Shown here: piece by piece, positions 1 through 10,349 of the stretch
Position numbering within the stretch: the stretch's first letter is position 1
Layout of the letters: each line of letters opens with the position of its first letter
From: Vandiemenella viatica
Taxonomy: Eukaryota; Arthropoda; Insecta; Orthoptera; Morabidae
Direction: 5' to 3'
Length of the DNA: 64,000 bases
Assembly: GCA_031002005.1 (NCBI GenBank)
Contig: JARYHS010008074.1
Coordinates: forward strand, 278,877,930 to 278,941,929
Made by a program: the position numbers and the translations under genes
Notes under the pieces: model-generated
Seen by the model: the letters and a program-made list of their open reading frames with translations, nothing else
Database searches by the model: none
Told to the model about the DNA's origin: nothing

Positions 1-461
1 TCACCAAGGAGCAGAATTGGTTCTTCTAGATGTCTTTTTAGTATTTCCAACTCAGATCTTTTTAATGCTGGTTTGTTTGGTGACCTGTATACAGATACTA
101 CCGTCATATATTCGTCTTTAAAGAGGATCCGTGCTGCACAAACTTCGAAAGACAGATTAGTAGGCGTAATGTTTACGGGCTGGAATGGGATTGATTTCTG
201 TATCAATAGGGCAGTGCCGCCATAACCGTCCGCTCTGTCTGCTCGCACGATATTATAGTTTTGAAAAAGGAAAGATTCTCCTGGTTTCAACCAAGTTTCT
301 GAGATCGCACTTACTGAGATTTTATGGGCCAGCATATATTGCATCAGACTTAATTTATTGGCTTTGATTGAGCGCGCATTCCATTGTAAGATTCCGAGTT
401 CTTTGATTGCAATTTTTTCATTCGTTTGGGGATTATTATGTGGTATGTTATTTTGGTACAT
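1..461 (-). CDS. LINE ORF2, N-terminal part of AP-like endonuclease (cut by window edge)
   Basis: From the ATG at 461 the minus strand is open for 153 codons to the window edge. The first part contains the typical start of a LINE apurinic-like endonuclease: LQWNARSI at about residue 25, then ISETWL (the catalytic Glu motif), a DGYGGTALLI segment, and YRSP. The frame leaves the window at an ILLLG motif, the usual place for the GDFN signature. By family, the full protein nicks target DNA and reverse-transcribes the element RNA. No stop or frameshift is visible, in keeping with a recent insertion. Confidence 0.88.
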   Translation of the reverse strand, partial: MYQNNIPHNNPQTNEKIAIKELGILQWNARSIKANKLSLMQYMLAHKISVSAISETWLKPGESFLFQNYNIVRADRADGYGGTALLIQKSIPFQPVNITPTNLSFEVCAARILFKDEYMTVVSVYRSPNKPALKRSELEILKRHLEEPILLLG

Positions 462-507
462 GGAATCTAAGCCTCCAGTAACGGGTATCGAATGCGTTCT
501 TGTGTTC

Positions 508-2310
508 TCAGTTGAACCCATTGGTGAGTGTTTGTTGTATAAGCTGTTTGATACTTGGAGCGAATTGCAGTGGATCGATCTGTTGGTTACCGACATACTG
601 GTTTAAGATATTCATTATGATTTCGATCATTTTGTATGTGAAGATATCAGCTGTGCTTGCGCTTTGTACAGTGCTGTGAGGTTGGGGTGGGTATGGGTTG
701 TACGCAATTGGTTGTATATTCCTGTTGTTAGGGATCCAATAATTTTTGTAAGATAGATCCCTAGAGTTGCTTCCTGCTCTGTAGTGCCTATTATGTCTTT
801 CCGTTAAGGGGGATTCTGCCTGGTTAGTAGGCATTGGATTTATTTGCATGTTTGTTAACATGCCAGGTGGGCTGGTGGCCAACTGTGACGTCTGGGTAGG
901 TAGTTCTTGGTGGAGTTGTTGATGTTGTTGTTGCGATGTCCCTACAGGCACTGTGGCAATATTTAAGTTATCCTGTATGGGGGTTCTTTGCTCGTAACAT
1001 TCCGAATTTACGACCGTGGTTTGGGTGGTTGCGGCCGGTCTTGCTAGTACACCGGCATACGTACCGGCGTTGATCTTTCTAAGGGCTTGTTTATAGTCTA
1101 GGTTCTCGTACGCCATTAACTGTTTGATTCTTCTTTGTTTTTCATATTCAGGACATCTTTTTTCATTAGATGGGTGGCCACTATTACAATAGATACAAAT
1201 GGGGTTGTTTTGGTTACAACAATCTTTGTCGTCGTGTGCACCAGCACAGAATACACATCTTTTTTTACTTCTGCATTGCTTGCTCAGGTGGCCATAGCGC
1301 AGGCAGTTAAAGCATTGCATAACAGGTTTTATGTATGGTTCGACTGGACAGCGGACGCCGTGTATGTAAACATAGTTGGGCCGTCTTTGCGATTTGAAAG
1401 TGATCAGGCAAACTGGAAGTGGGATTGTTGTAGGTTGACCGTTTGCTACCATTTTCTTAGCAAATCGTTTAACGTTTATCACCCTGTATTCACATCGCGC
1501 TACCGCTTTAATTTCATCTTCTGATAATTCTGTCATTACGTTTCTAATGATGCCTTGTTGTGTGGTGCACGAGTATGGGATATACGCCTGCAAACCGTTC
1601 TGCTTCCAGACTGAGCTTTGAATCATAGAATTGGCTGCTATTACCGATTTCACCTCAATTTTGACACGGTTACGGCCTGCTGTAGTTATCTGTAATATTT
1701 GATTATTTGTATCACGGCAGAGGGAGTTAATGAGGCGACCTATAGCCATTGGATGCAGTCTACTGATGTTTTTATCGACACTTTCTACAATCACATAATA
1801 GGGCCCTAGGTCATAGTTTTCATATATCACTGGCGTTGCGCTATTTACCTGTTGATCATGGCTGACTGTTGTGGTTGTAGTCTGGTTTTGCTGTGTGTTG
1901 CTAGCTGGTGACGTCTCCATACTGATGTCTGTAGGTTTCGGCTGTTCTGCTGTTCTTGGTACTTTGTAGTTGCAGTTGTTGCTGATGTCTTCGATTGTTG
2001 GTGTGCTGGGGCGTTTCTGGGCTGCAGGTGGGGTCGTTTCTTCCTCTCCTACAAGTCGTAGTTCCTGTTGTCTCGTTTGGTCAATGGTAAGATTAGCAGC
2101 AAAAGATGGTACATTGACGGTTTCGAATGACGATTGTATGATGTTTCTCGTTTCCCTTCCATCTTCACTTGTGTTGTGATGTAGGGATGGCACTTGACTG
2201 TCTAAGCTATCTTCTGTTGCAATGTTCACGTTACCTCCATTATATAAAAGTATGTGCGGCGTCGGCTGTACCTGTTCGTAGCCGCCTTCACCACACTGGC
2301 CACCATACAT
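508..2310 (-). CDS. LINE ORF1 protein (gag-like, three CCHC zinc knuckles)
   Basis: An intact 600-residue frame. I chose the ATG at 2310 because it sits in the strong context GCCGCCATG; the frame is also open for five codons upstream (to a GTG next to a TAA), but that is not a plausible eukaryotic start. The N-terminal third is polar and low in complexity (Gln, Thr, Ser, Pro). Residues of about 165-330 form the folded domain that precedes the knuckles in insect LINE ORF1 proteins. Three zinc knuckles follow at about 333-346 (CX2CX4HX4C), 352-364 (CX2CX3HX4C) and 372-386 (CX2CX3HX6C). The C-terminus is Gln/Pro/Asn rich. By family, the protein binds LINE RNA and acts as a nucleic-acid chaperone in the RNP. 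ORF2 begins 46 bases downstream of the stop, in another frame. Confidence 0.92.
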   Translation of the reverse strand: MYGGQCGEGGYEQVQPTPHILLYNGGNVNIATEDSLDSQVPSLHHNTSEDGRETRNIIQSSFETVNVPSFAANLTIDQTRQQELRLVGEEETTPPAAQKRPSTPTIEDISNNCNYKVPRTAEQPKPTDISMETSPASNTQQNQTTTTTVSHDQQVNSATPVIYENYDLGPYYVIVESVDKNISRLHPMAIGRLINSLCRDTNNQILQITTAGRNRVKIEVKSVIAANSMIQSSVWKQNGLQAYIPYSCTTQQGIIRNVMTELSEDEIKAVARCEYRVINVKRFAKKMVANGQPTTIPLPVCLITFKSQRRPNYVYIHGVRCPVEPYIKPVMQCFNCLRYGHLSKQCRSKKRCVFCAGAHDDKDCCNQNNPICIYCNSGHPSNEKRCPEYEKQRRIKQLMAYENLDYKQALRKINAGTYAGVLARPAATTQTTVVNSECYEQRTPIQDNLNIATVPVGTSQQQHQQLHQELPTQTSQLATSPPGMLTNMQINPMPTNQAESPLTERHNRHYRAGSNSRDLSYKNYWIPNNRNIQPIAYNPYPPQPHSTVQSASTADIFTYKMIEIIMNILNQYVGNQQIDPLQFAPSIKQLIQQTLTNGFN

Positions 2311-2500
2311 GGCGGCCAATGTCACTTAACACTTATATTAGTTGTTTCTTGATTATCAATTCACTTTTCTTGTCCACCACACGAAGTTGAAAACTGTTTA
2401 TGTTGTTGGCACTTGCCGTCGAGTCAACCCGCGATCGCGCACACTACTTCCTCGTATCGGAGGCGATGTTACCCGTACGACGGTCTGCTCACGACTGATC
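2311..2500 (-). promoter_or_regulatory. LINE 5'UTR with presumed internal promoter
   Basis: About 190 bases between the inferred 5' end of the LINE and the ORF1 start. It is more GC- and CpG-rich than its surroundings. By analogy with Jockey and I elements it should carry an internal RNA polymerase II promoter beginning at the CAGT-like start near 2498. I could not find a convincing downstream promoter element, so the promoter call rests on family knowledge. Confidence 0.45.
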
Positions 2501-2889
2501 AATTGAACTTGCTTATATAAAATAATTTTCCTTTTTACGTTGATCAAAAATCAGAATTACTTTATTTAATCGGCTTTGTGAAAAAGGACTTCCAACTAAG
2601 GCATTTCTAATGAGAATATTGTCTTTAATGCTTTAAACATTAACAGCCCTTAAATTATGAAGATTATGGTGAAAAATGACTGTAATTTATTATATTTTAG
2701 CTACTACGAGTATAAGCTGAATTATGCCATTAGTGGGTTACAACACAGTAGTTTAATCCAGATTACAGAAACAAAATTTAAAATTCTTTACCACTGCGTA
2801 ACAGCTACGGTTGCTGGAAGCGGAGGGAAAAGCGTCTCTAAAGTTCTCAGAAAATTTTCTGGAATTTATAAACAAGCTATTCTGCATTA

Positions 2890-3200
2890 AAGCCTTGTTT
2901 ATTAACGTACTTGGGGAAAATTGCCGCATTTAGGGGCGAGAATTAGCGGCATTTACGGCCGGTCCTGTCCGCGTATCGCAATTACTATTCATTTAGCTGT
3001 GGGAAGGCGCCGTGCCTTAATCGCATTACTCAGCGAAGGCCGACCGCCCACTCACAGTGCCAGATAAGCGAGATTCTTCGCGCCTGGCGGCAGGCAGGCC
3101 GCGCAGGGACCATCTCCTAATTACTGCGATCAGCACGCGGAACAGATGGCCTCGCCGTCCCACTGGGACTCTCGCTATTGCCTTTAGTGCAATATTAGTT
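2890..3200. other. GC-rich island, non-coding
   Basis: A clearly GC- and CpG-richer patch of about 300 bases in AT-rich surroundings, shared by copy 2 (49680-49985) with few differences. Open frames on both strands (about 86-88 codons) exist because the patch is GC-rich; they resemble no family I know and their N-termini run into ordinary AT-rich sequence. I see no tRNA boxes or terminal repeats. It could be a regulatory element or a fragment of an old repeat. Confidence 0.4.
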
Positions 3201-3319
3201 TCAACTCCATTCTCACACATGCACACCGAAATGTATACGATTTTGAATCGACACAAATTCCTATACACTCTTTTCATACAAAACTGTAACAAATTAAAAA
3301 TTCTGAAAGACAGGTAAAT

Positions 3320-6300
3320 GCATCGCAGCCGATCGTGTTGGTTAATAAATACACCTGAAATGACAAACAGTTTATATAAGACGACGAAGGAGATTTAGTT
3401 GATGATTGTAACTGTAATAACATCCGCAGTCAGGAACCTTAACCATTTAGCCTCAAGTCTGCGCATTTATGCTTGTAAAACCTACGCACCGGAAGGATAA
3501 ATTATTAAGTGCTGCATTTTGTACTGTGTAACTTAAAATAACCTAAGCTGTTCTGAGCATGGGTAAATACTGTCATATAGTGCCAGTGCGTTATCGCTCT
3601 CCCACCACGTTAGGTAATCTTTCCTGTAATTTAACATTCTTTATACTTGATGTAATTATTTACTTTATACATTATTATAAGTGAATTGCGTTTCCACTAA
3701 TTAAATATCTACATTTGACTGTCCATAACCGACTGATCATTTTGTTGGTTACTGGTCGATAGTTCGAAAATTTATCAATGCGCAGACTGTTATTATCGAT
3801 TACTATAGTTTCATTTCCTTTTGTTTACATTAAACCATTAAATTTGTGTCGAGAAAACTAGTGACTGTTAACAATGCATTAATGTTATCCAAGGTGTAAG
3901 TAATTTCTCCTTTTCGTGAACATGTGTATCTTGACTTCATACAGTAATACGGCTATGTGCTCGTAGTAGTGTTGATTAATGATTTCAACATTCCAATACG
4001 ACGTATAAGATTCGGCGATATCAGCAAGCTATGGCACCTTATGGTTGTGTGAGGAGTAATTTCTTCAAACGGTCAGTCGTTTGTATCATTATATGCCCAT
4101 GTATAGTTGATTGGGGATTTATTGATTAAATCTGTTTCCAACCATTCACAAATTTTATTCTAAAATTTGAACCAGATTAAAAATTTATAAAGTGATTTAC
4201 AACCGAAGTGAATCCAGTTTATACTAATGTTTATCGTGGGTATGGATTTTGGGGTAAATTACTAGCGTTAAGATAGGTAATTTGCGTTCTGAGTCGAGCA
4301 AATCTGAATAAGGTTTCGCTTGTATCTCTGGGTAACCTGGCCTTTCTTCCAAGGTTGAGCCTAGCGTTGCATTTTCCCGTGGGAACATGGATCCAGCCTA
4401 TGAGCATGAAGGAAGCAGGCGCCGTGCATGTACTGCCCATGTGAGAGCTGGGTGATGCCTAGCCAATAGCAAACGTCCGTTACCAACCTCCTGGTCCAGG
4501 AAAGCCGGTGCTCAGAAAACAACCACTACCATTTTGGATCGAACTGTTTTTCACTGTCGAAATATCTCCGACCTGTGTGACCATTTGATTTCGCCTAAGA
4601 GTGTATCCATTCTGTAATGAATGCCTTCAGTCAGTTTTACAATGGATTCACTTAACCATATCTAATGAGATCATTCCATTATTGTATTAAGTTATAGCTA
4701 AGTCTCTGCGCTCTTTTCTGACTAGATCCTTACATAAATCAACCTGAAACATTTTCAACCACAAACTGCAGTAAGAGTACTAGAACGGACCTGCTCTCGG
4801 GTAGGTGTCTTATTTAGCTCTGCCAATCACGCAACAACGTATTGTTTTGTAAAGAACGTGAAAAATATTCTCGAACTGAAAAAATCATGAATAATCTAAC
4901 AGGCCATTTATTGGCGTGATTTAAACATGCACTTTGATTTAACCTATAGTTTACAAATAGTTTGCAAAATAGAGTACTTAAGCCATCACAAATTCTTTAA
5001 CTATTTAGTTTTAATTTACGGAACACACTTTCATAGTCAACAGAATCAAAGGATCAAGACATGTTAAACGAAAATCGAAGAAATTGTTTATGTTCTCCGG
5101 TTAATTATCATGAACCTTAATGTTAAAATACTTTACTATGTTCTGATCACTGTTACAAGAATTAATTAACATTTTTTAATGTAGCTTTATACTAGTTCTG
5201 TTCTCCTACATTCAGAGTAAAATAATGCTTATTTGCAATAAATACTGTCATAAACAGAAATGATTGTTTTGATACAGTTACCTGTATCACTGAAATTTAA
5301 CGTTACGTTTATTAACAAAATTTAAATGAATTTTATTTTAAATACTGCCATAGAATATCTCCGTATTTTATTTATTCAAATGTATGAGTTTAAAATAGTG
5401 GAAACAAACTCGACATTAATGTTATTTTGTTCATAGCATCAAAACACGATTTTAGAAAATTATTTGTAAGCAGAGGGAAAAAATATGTAAATGCGACTTT
5501 TTTAAAATCACACAATGTCAGTGAAAGGACGCGATATAGCCTGTTACTTTTTTATTTTAATTAGCAAAGCAAACGTTCCGTTCACAATGGTACGGGGCAG
5601 GTTGGTTATTCCGCTATGTCCGTGTAACGCTTGTAGCTCTGAATCGCACTGCCAACTTTCACATAGGAAAGATACACACAGAGTTAATTAATTCATTGCA
5701 GAAATTGGTGTTAATTACATTTCCACGTATTTTTTGAGCCTCCAGTTTTCTGTGGCAATAAAATCGTTTCATAAATTCCTCTCTGTGAAACAGTTTTATG
5801 TTTTTAATTTTGCTATTTGTTTTGGGAAAATTAATGTAAAACAAATTTCCGGTTAGCAAAAAAAACACATTTGTTCCCACGACGAGGGAGCAAACGTATT
5901 ATAACGCAAACGTATAAGGCTCTTAGTTTATTTAAGAATTGCTGGCGAAATTATGTTCACAGGGGTGCAGGATCAGAAAGGATGAGATGTTTCACTGTTT
6001 CACTGTTTCATGTTTGGTTGTCACCATGTTTTTCTTCTACTTTCCTCGTCATTAACAGACCTGGAATTTTTTTGTTGTTGAAGCTTTCGATAATAAACAA
6101 GCTGCAGGGCATAATTAAATTTTATTTATGCGCTACACACGCATATACATGATATAACAATTTAGAACAATTATATTCTCTACTGAGTTACGATGTTTGT
6201 TCTGTTTAGAAATATTAAGAAGCCACTAGATTGTATACAGCACCTCAATTAAGGCAGGGCTATTGTGTTATAGAATGAAGCTATCATCAGAACAATTAAT

Positions 6301-7200
6301 TTCTTCTTTTGACCTTTTTAAGTCATACGAATTAATCACATCTTTATATTTGCGATGTTTTTACTGAAACCCGTACTAATGGCAACCATTTATTTGGATT
6401 ATGTCAGTATTCCTTGGTATATCATTATTCCCAAGTTGCTTCACAAGATTTTATTCATAGTTGCTTGCCATACATTTTACTTCTTTAACTATTCCTTTAT
6501 TTCACTTCACGAATAATTTTCACGTGCTTTATAAAACAATACACCGGCTTCTCTTCGGTTACAAATCACGTTATAAATTTTAATCCATTACATACATAAT
6601 CTGGTTCAAGTTACAGAATAAAATTTACAAATGACTGGAAACAGGTTTAACCCAATGAATTCGCGGCAAATTATCTGTATAGGTTCCTACGAAGATACGA
6701 ATGGTTGGCTGTTTGAGGAGATGACTTACTACACATCCATTAGGTGTCTAGCTTCCGGATTACATCGGATTTTATAGATCGAGTTGGAATGTCAGTATCA
6801 CTAATCAGCATTAGTATGTGCATACAACCGTATAGTTGTTTGAAGTCACGATATATATGTTCGTGGAAGCTAACGTTTGCAGAATATATTAGTAATAAAT
6901 TGTTTTGGAGAGGCTGCACATAGAAACATTACTTACACTTTTAAAAACAAATCCATTGTTATAATTCATTAATTCTCTGAACAGAAGTTTAATGGTTTAA
7001 TGTAAACAAAATTAAATGAATTATAGTAATCAATTAATAACCTTCTGCGAATTGATGAATGCTCGAACTAAATACCATCAACCAACGAAATGATCAGTCA
7101 GTTATGGACACACCAAGAGAATATTGAATTGCGTTGTGGATAATTAGTGAAAACGCAATGCATTACTAATAATGTCAAAAATAAATAATTACAGCTATCA
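3320..7200. other. AT-rich intergenic sequence without recognisable features
   Basis: No open frame with a recognisable product, no terminal repeats and no tRNA boxes. The 69- to 93-codon frames in this stretch have no family signature. The interest lies only in the comparison with copy 2: about 4441-6470 is almost identical to 51255-53285, whereas the sequence on both sides is not. Confidence 0.6.
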
Positions 7201-7224
7201 TAAACTAATGTAAACTAATATCAA

Positions 7225-7430
7225 AGATTACCAAACTTGGTGGGAGAGGGATTACGCTGTGGTCTCGCATTCGGGAGGACGCAGGTTGGAATCCCCGTCC
7301 GATCATCGAGATTTCGGTTTTCCGTGGTTTCCCGAAATAACTCCAGGATAATGGTGGGATGGTTCCTTTAAAATTCCACTTCGAATTTCTTCTCATTCCT
7401 TGTCATCGACATCGAAGAGGCGTTAAGACA
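7225..7430 (+). mobile_element. tRNA-derived SINE (family A), diverged copy
   Basis: This has the same organisation as the better copy at 9152-9386: a tRNA-like head with a degraded B box (GGTTGGAATCC), then the family body with the paired segments TTTCGG...CCGAAA around a TTCCGTGGTTT loop, a C-rich 3' part and a GAGGCGTTAAGACATAAG end. Other family copies in this block are at 7755, 9152 and 11575 (minus). SINEs are transcribed by RNA polymerase III and moved by LINE machinery; this copy is too changed to be active. Confidence 0.75.
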
Positions 7431-7434
7431 TAAG

Positions 7435-7754
7435 CATATAACAGAGATGAATAATTTCAGTATGTGTTGTTTTATAGACAAGGAATAAGACGCTGTGCAT
7501 GTATCGGTGAATATTTCAAGACTTTTTTGTTAATAATAGTAATAATAATTTCGGATCACATTATTGCCTGGGAAGTTCCAAACGGGTTAGGCATCCGACT
7601 GAAAGTTTCGGTTTGCCGCGCAAGTGCCTAACTAACCTAAACCGGTAATACTACCGGTCATAGGAAACCTACAGTTTAATATGGAATTCTAACTACGGAA
7701 GAGTTCTGGTGTATTTCACATATACAGTAATCGTAAGCGGTGCCAGAGATGAAG
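7435..7754. other. Short AT-rich spacer between SINEs
   Basis: It contains a short run of TAA-type trinucleotide repeats (near 7535-7550), longer in copy 2 than here. No gene or mobile element is visible. Confidence 0.55.
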
Positions 7755-7980
7755 GTACCGAGCGTTGTGGGTAAGCGGTTAACGCTATGGCAGGGCATTC
7801 GGGAAGACGCCGGTTCCAGGTTTGGATTTTCCATGGTTTCCCCCAAATCACCCCAGGCGAATGTCGGGATGGTACCTTCAAAAAACCAAGGTCGAATATC
7901 TTCCAGTTCCTTGTCCCCAGTCCATTCCCGCGTCTAATGGTCTCGACATCGGCGAGGCGTTAAGACACGAAAAAAAAGAG
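7755..7980 (+). mobile_element. tRNA-derived SINE (family A)
   Basis: The head begins CCGAGCGTTGTGGGTAAGCG (A-box region) and continues through a GCATTCGGGAAGACG segment; the B box is damaged (GGTTCCAGG). The body contains GGATTTTCCATGGTTTCC followed by the CACCCCAGGCGAATG block, ends GAGGCGTTAAGACACG and has an A-rich tail at about 7970-7979. The orthologous copy is at 54570-54795. Confidence 0.8.
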
Positions 7981-8015
7981 AGATGAAGGTCTGGGTGAGA
8001 CCCTTTGAAAAGCCC

Positions 8016-8096
8016 CGCCGAGACAGGATTCGAACTGGGAACCTTTCGATCTCCAATCAGACGCCTTAGGCACTGAGCGACCAGAGTGTTCCAATC
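8016..8096 (-). repeat. tRNA-like sequence, probably a SINE head or tRNA pseudogene
   Basis: On the minus strand the order TGGTCGCTCAGTGCC (A-box-like), AAGGCGTCTGATTGGAGATC (anticodon arm-like) and AGTTCGAATCC (B-box-like) follows a tRNA layout. The D-side and anticodon arm fold only partly: the 7-base anticodon loop would read GGA, and the T-stem does not pair. That rules out a functional tRNA but fits a tRNA-derived repeat. It directly abuts the tail of the preceding SINE and is unchanged in copy 2 (54829-54905). Confidence 0.5.
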
Positions 8097-8119
8097 AGTT
8101 GCAAGTCATTCTTTAAGCT

Positions 8120-8370
8120 GTAGGGTTAACGAGGCTGTCACATGGATCTTAAGCTAACAACTGACGACAACCAGCTGGCACCATGTCTTGCAAGCGCTGA
8201 ACCTGCCCGGGTGCTGTCGTGCAGCGCGTTGAGGCTCGTGCTGTGCACAGCTGTCTCTGTCAAGGCAGAGGTTGCTGGACCACAGCCGCCTGCCCGCTGC
8301 AGCTTTAATTAATCTGTCGCATCCGGCTGGTCGCCTGCTAATGGACGGCTGCTTGGGAGCGGCGACAACA
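8120..8370. other. GC-rich island, non-coding
   Basis: About 250 bases of GC-rich sequence with a TTTAATTAAT core (homeodomain-type) at about 8304 and several CAGC/GCTG motifs. It is conserved in copy 2 (about 54930-55180), apart from a small deletion near its left end. No open frame of note and no repeat signature. It is a candidate regulatory element, which is inference only. Confidence 0.4.
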
Positions 8371-8418
8371 ACTAGGTAAGCGTATCACACGGTAACGGAA
8401 ACACAACAAATCTTACAA

Positions 8419-8581
8419 ATGACTGGTAAGCAAATAATTTTATTGCAACACAGTTACTTTTGATGATGTTTTAATTTACGCTGTGTGCGACGCGTTTCGA
8501 GAGAGGTGATTCTTATTTTCTGCGTTTGAAAATGAGAATCACTTCTGTGTTACAGTAAAATTATTTGCTTACCAGTCAATT
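8419..8581. repeat. Foldback (inverted-repeat) element, damaged copy
   Basis: The left arm begins GACTGGTAAGCAAATAATTT and the right end is its reverse complement (AAATTATTTGCTTACCAGTC). The centre, near GAGGTGATTCTTATTTTC and GAAAATGAGAATCACTTC, also pairs. Copy 2 (55223-55410) retains about 23 more bases of right arm (CGAAACGTGTCACGC...) that are deleted here. No coding capacity. Confidence 0.75.
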
Positions 8582-9151
8582 GAAAACAGTTACAGGCTGT
8601 CATAAGTCCACTTATTATTGATAAAGGGAAATCTTACAAATCTCAGTGATTTAACGATCACCTTGAAAATGTTTTATTCCTTTCGGTCTGCGTACAACAC
8701 ATTTTTCTGCATACAGCATCTTCATTTCTAATGATATGTTTTTTCGTGTAGGATATGGCTACCACAATTCACTAAATTTAATTTAATTAATTGTGAAGAT
8801 GTTCATGTTGCGGATTCAATTTCTCTACAGACTCATGCTACAGTTAAGTAGACCAAACTAGAAATTCGTGCTGTGGCCCGTTTTTTGTTTATATCAAACA
8901 ATAAAATTGTAGAAAGGAGGAAACAGCAAAGTGAAAGGATGAAGAACTATTGGAAGTCAAGAGAAGAAAGATCAAAATGAATGCACGGGATAGCTTTTCG
9001 TGGTCCTTAGATGGTCGATATTGAATAGAAGAAGAAAATTGTAGAAAAATTGTACCTGAACATGAAATTTTCTTAAAAAAAGGGTAATTAAAATATACGC
9101 TACTAATGATAGAGACTCCATAACGGTAAAATTTGGAATTTTTGTTTTTTA

Positions 9152-9386
9152 TCGAGCATGGTGACGGTTAGCGTTCTCACCTCGCAATCGGGAGGACCCC
9201 GGTTCGAATCCCCGTCTGGGCATCCAGATTTGGGTTTTCCATGGTTTCCCAAATCACTCCAGGCAAATTCAGGGATGCTTCCTTCCAAAGGTCATGGCCG
9301 AATTCTTTCCCATTCCTTGCCCCAATCCTTTCCCGTCTCTAAAGACCTCGCTGTTATGAGACGTTATGCAGTTTAAAAAAAAAAAA
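9152..9386 (+). mobile_element. tRNA-derived SINE (family A)
   Basis: The clearest copy in the first block. The head has an A-box-like stretch (GGTGACGGTTAGCG) and a perfect B box (GGTTCGAATCC at about 9201). The body has the 8-base inverted pair GATTTGGG / CCCAAATC around TTTTCCATGGTTT, then CACTCCAGGCAAATTC, AAGGTCATGGCCGAATTC and CCTTGCCCCAATCC. The end is ATGAGACGTTATG plus a 12-base A run. Copy 2 has it at 55980-56215 with a better preserved A box. Confidence 0.88.
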
Positions 9387-9901
9387 TGTTTTGTCTGTTT
9401 ATTTGCATTTCTGTCTGTCTGTTCGCGGATCACGGTAAAATCATGGACGGATTTTAGCGGAACTTCGCTTAGTGACAGGTAATGTTATCAGTTAACATGT
9501 TGTCTACTTTTTATCCAGATCAGTGCCATAGTAGTTAATGATGCAGAGGCCAAAACCACAAATTTTCTAATCTTTGTCTGTGTGTGCGCCCGTCACATAA
9601 AAACTAATGATAATTCATGCATAAGTTAACATTTATCCCGGCCAGTAGCACATTTCATTCTTGATATGGAGACCAAAATCTTAAATTGCGGATTATTGAA
9701 TCTTCGGGAAATGAAATTGCAAAGCAGTGTTACCGCAAAGTGAAATCGGGCGTTCTTTCCTGGTACTGCGAAGGTGTTTGAACATTTTTCGTACCAAGCA
9801 TTTCTAAATTTGTACATATGTTAGAAAAGTGCCAAAATTTGCTGCAAGACTATGTTGAAAATAGGTAGTGGTATGTAGTTTTCATTATATATATATATAT
9901 A

Positions 9902-10346
9902 CAGGGTGTTACAAAAAGGTATGGCCAAACTTTCAGGAAACATTCCTCACACACAAACAAAGAAAATATGTTATGTGGACATGTGTCCGGAAACACTTAC
10001 TTTCCATGTTAGAGCTCATTTTATTGCTTCTCTTCAAATCACATTAAACATGGAATGGAAACACACAGCAACAGAACGTACCAGCGTGACTTCAAACACT
10101 TTGTTACAGGAAATGTTCAAAATGTCCTCCGTTAGCGAGGATACATGCATCCACCCTCCGTCGCATGGAATCCCTGATGCGCTGATGCAGCCCTGGAGAA
10201 TGGCGTATTGAATCACAGCCGTCCACAATATGAGCTCTAACATGGAAAGTAAGCGTTTCCGGACACATGTCCACATAACATATTTTCTTTGTTTGTGTGT
10301 GAGGAATGTTTCCTGAAAGTTTGGCCTACCTTTTTGTAACACCCTG
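9902..10346. mobile_element. MITE with about 120-bp terminal inverted repeats, TA target site
   Basis: The 445-bp element begins CAGGGTGTTACAAAAAGGTA and ends with the reverse complement, with only a few mismatches over about 120 bases per arm. It is flanked by TA on both sides, inside a short (TA)n run. Copy 2 lacks it and shows the empty site near 56715-56735. The central minus strand (10195-10104) encodes the last residues of a transposase (VDACILANGGHFEHFL, stop), so it is an internal-deletion derivative of a Tc1/mariner-type element. Confidence 0.92.
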
Positions 10347-10349
10347 TAT

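Larger units (their letters stand above)
1..2500 (-). mobile_element. LINE (I/Jockey-type non-LTR retrotransposon), 5' portion
   Basis: The minus strand reads 5'UTR, ORF1 and the beginning of ORF2; the rest of the element lies beyond the left edge of the window. The 5' end is placed near 2500 because the sequence of duplication copy 2 becomes homologous exactly there (2501 matches 49287), while the LINE itself is missing from copy 2. The first transcribed bases would be close to CAGTCGTGAGC (minus strand), which resembles the CAGT-type initiator at the 5' end of Jockey and I elements. Both ORFs visible here are free of stops, so this is a young copy. The target-site duplication cannot be checked because the 3' end is outside the window. 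Confidence 0.85.

Noticed and set aside
3026..3317. Overlapping 86- and 88-codon frames on both strands, repeated at 49817-50105
   Set aside because: They occur twice only because of the large duplication, are mirror frames of a GC-rich patch, and show no family likeness.
8016..8096. A tRNA gene on the minus strand (anticodon loop GGA)
   Set aside because: The A- and B-box-like segments are there, but the T-stem does not pair and the anticodon stem has a mismatch. It sits against a SINE tail and is better described as a tRNA-derived repeat.
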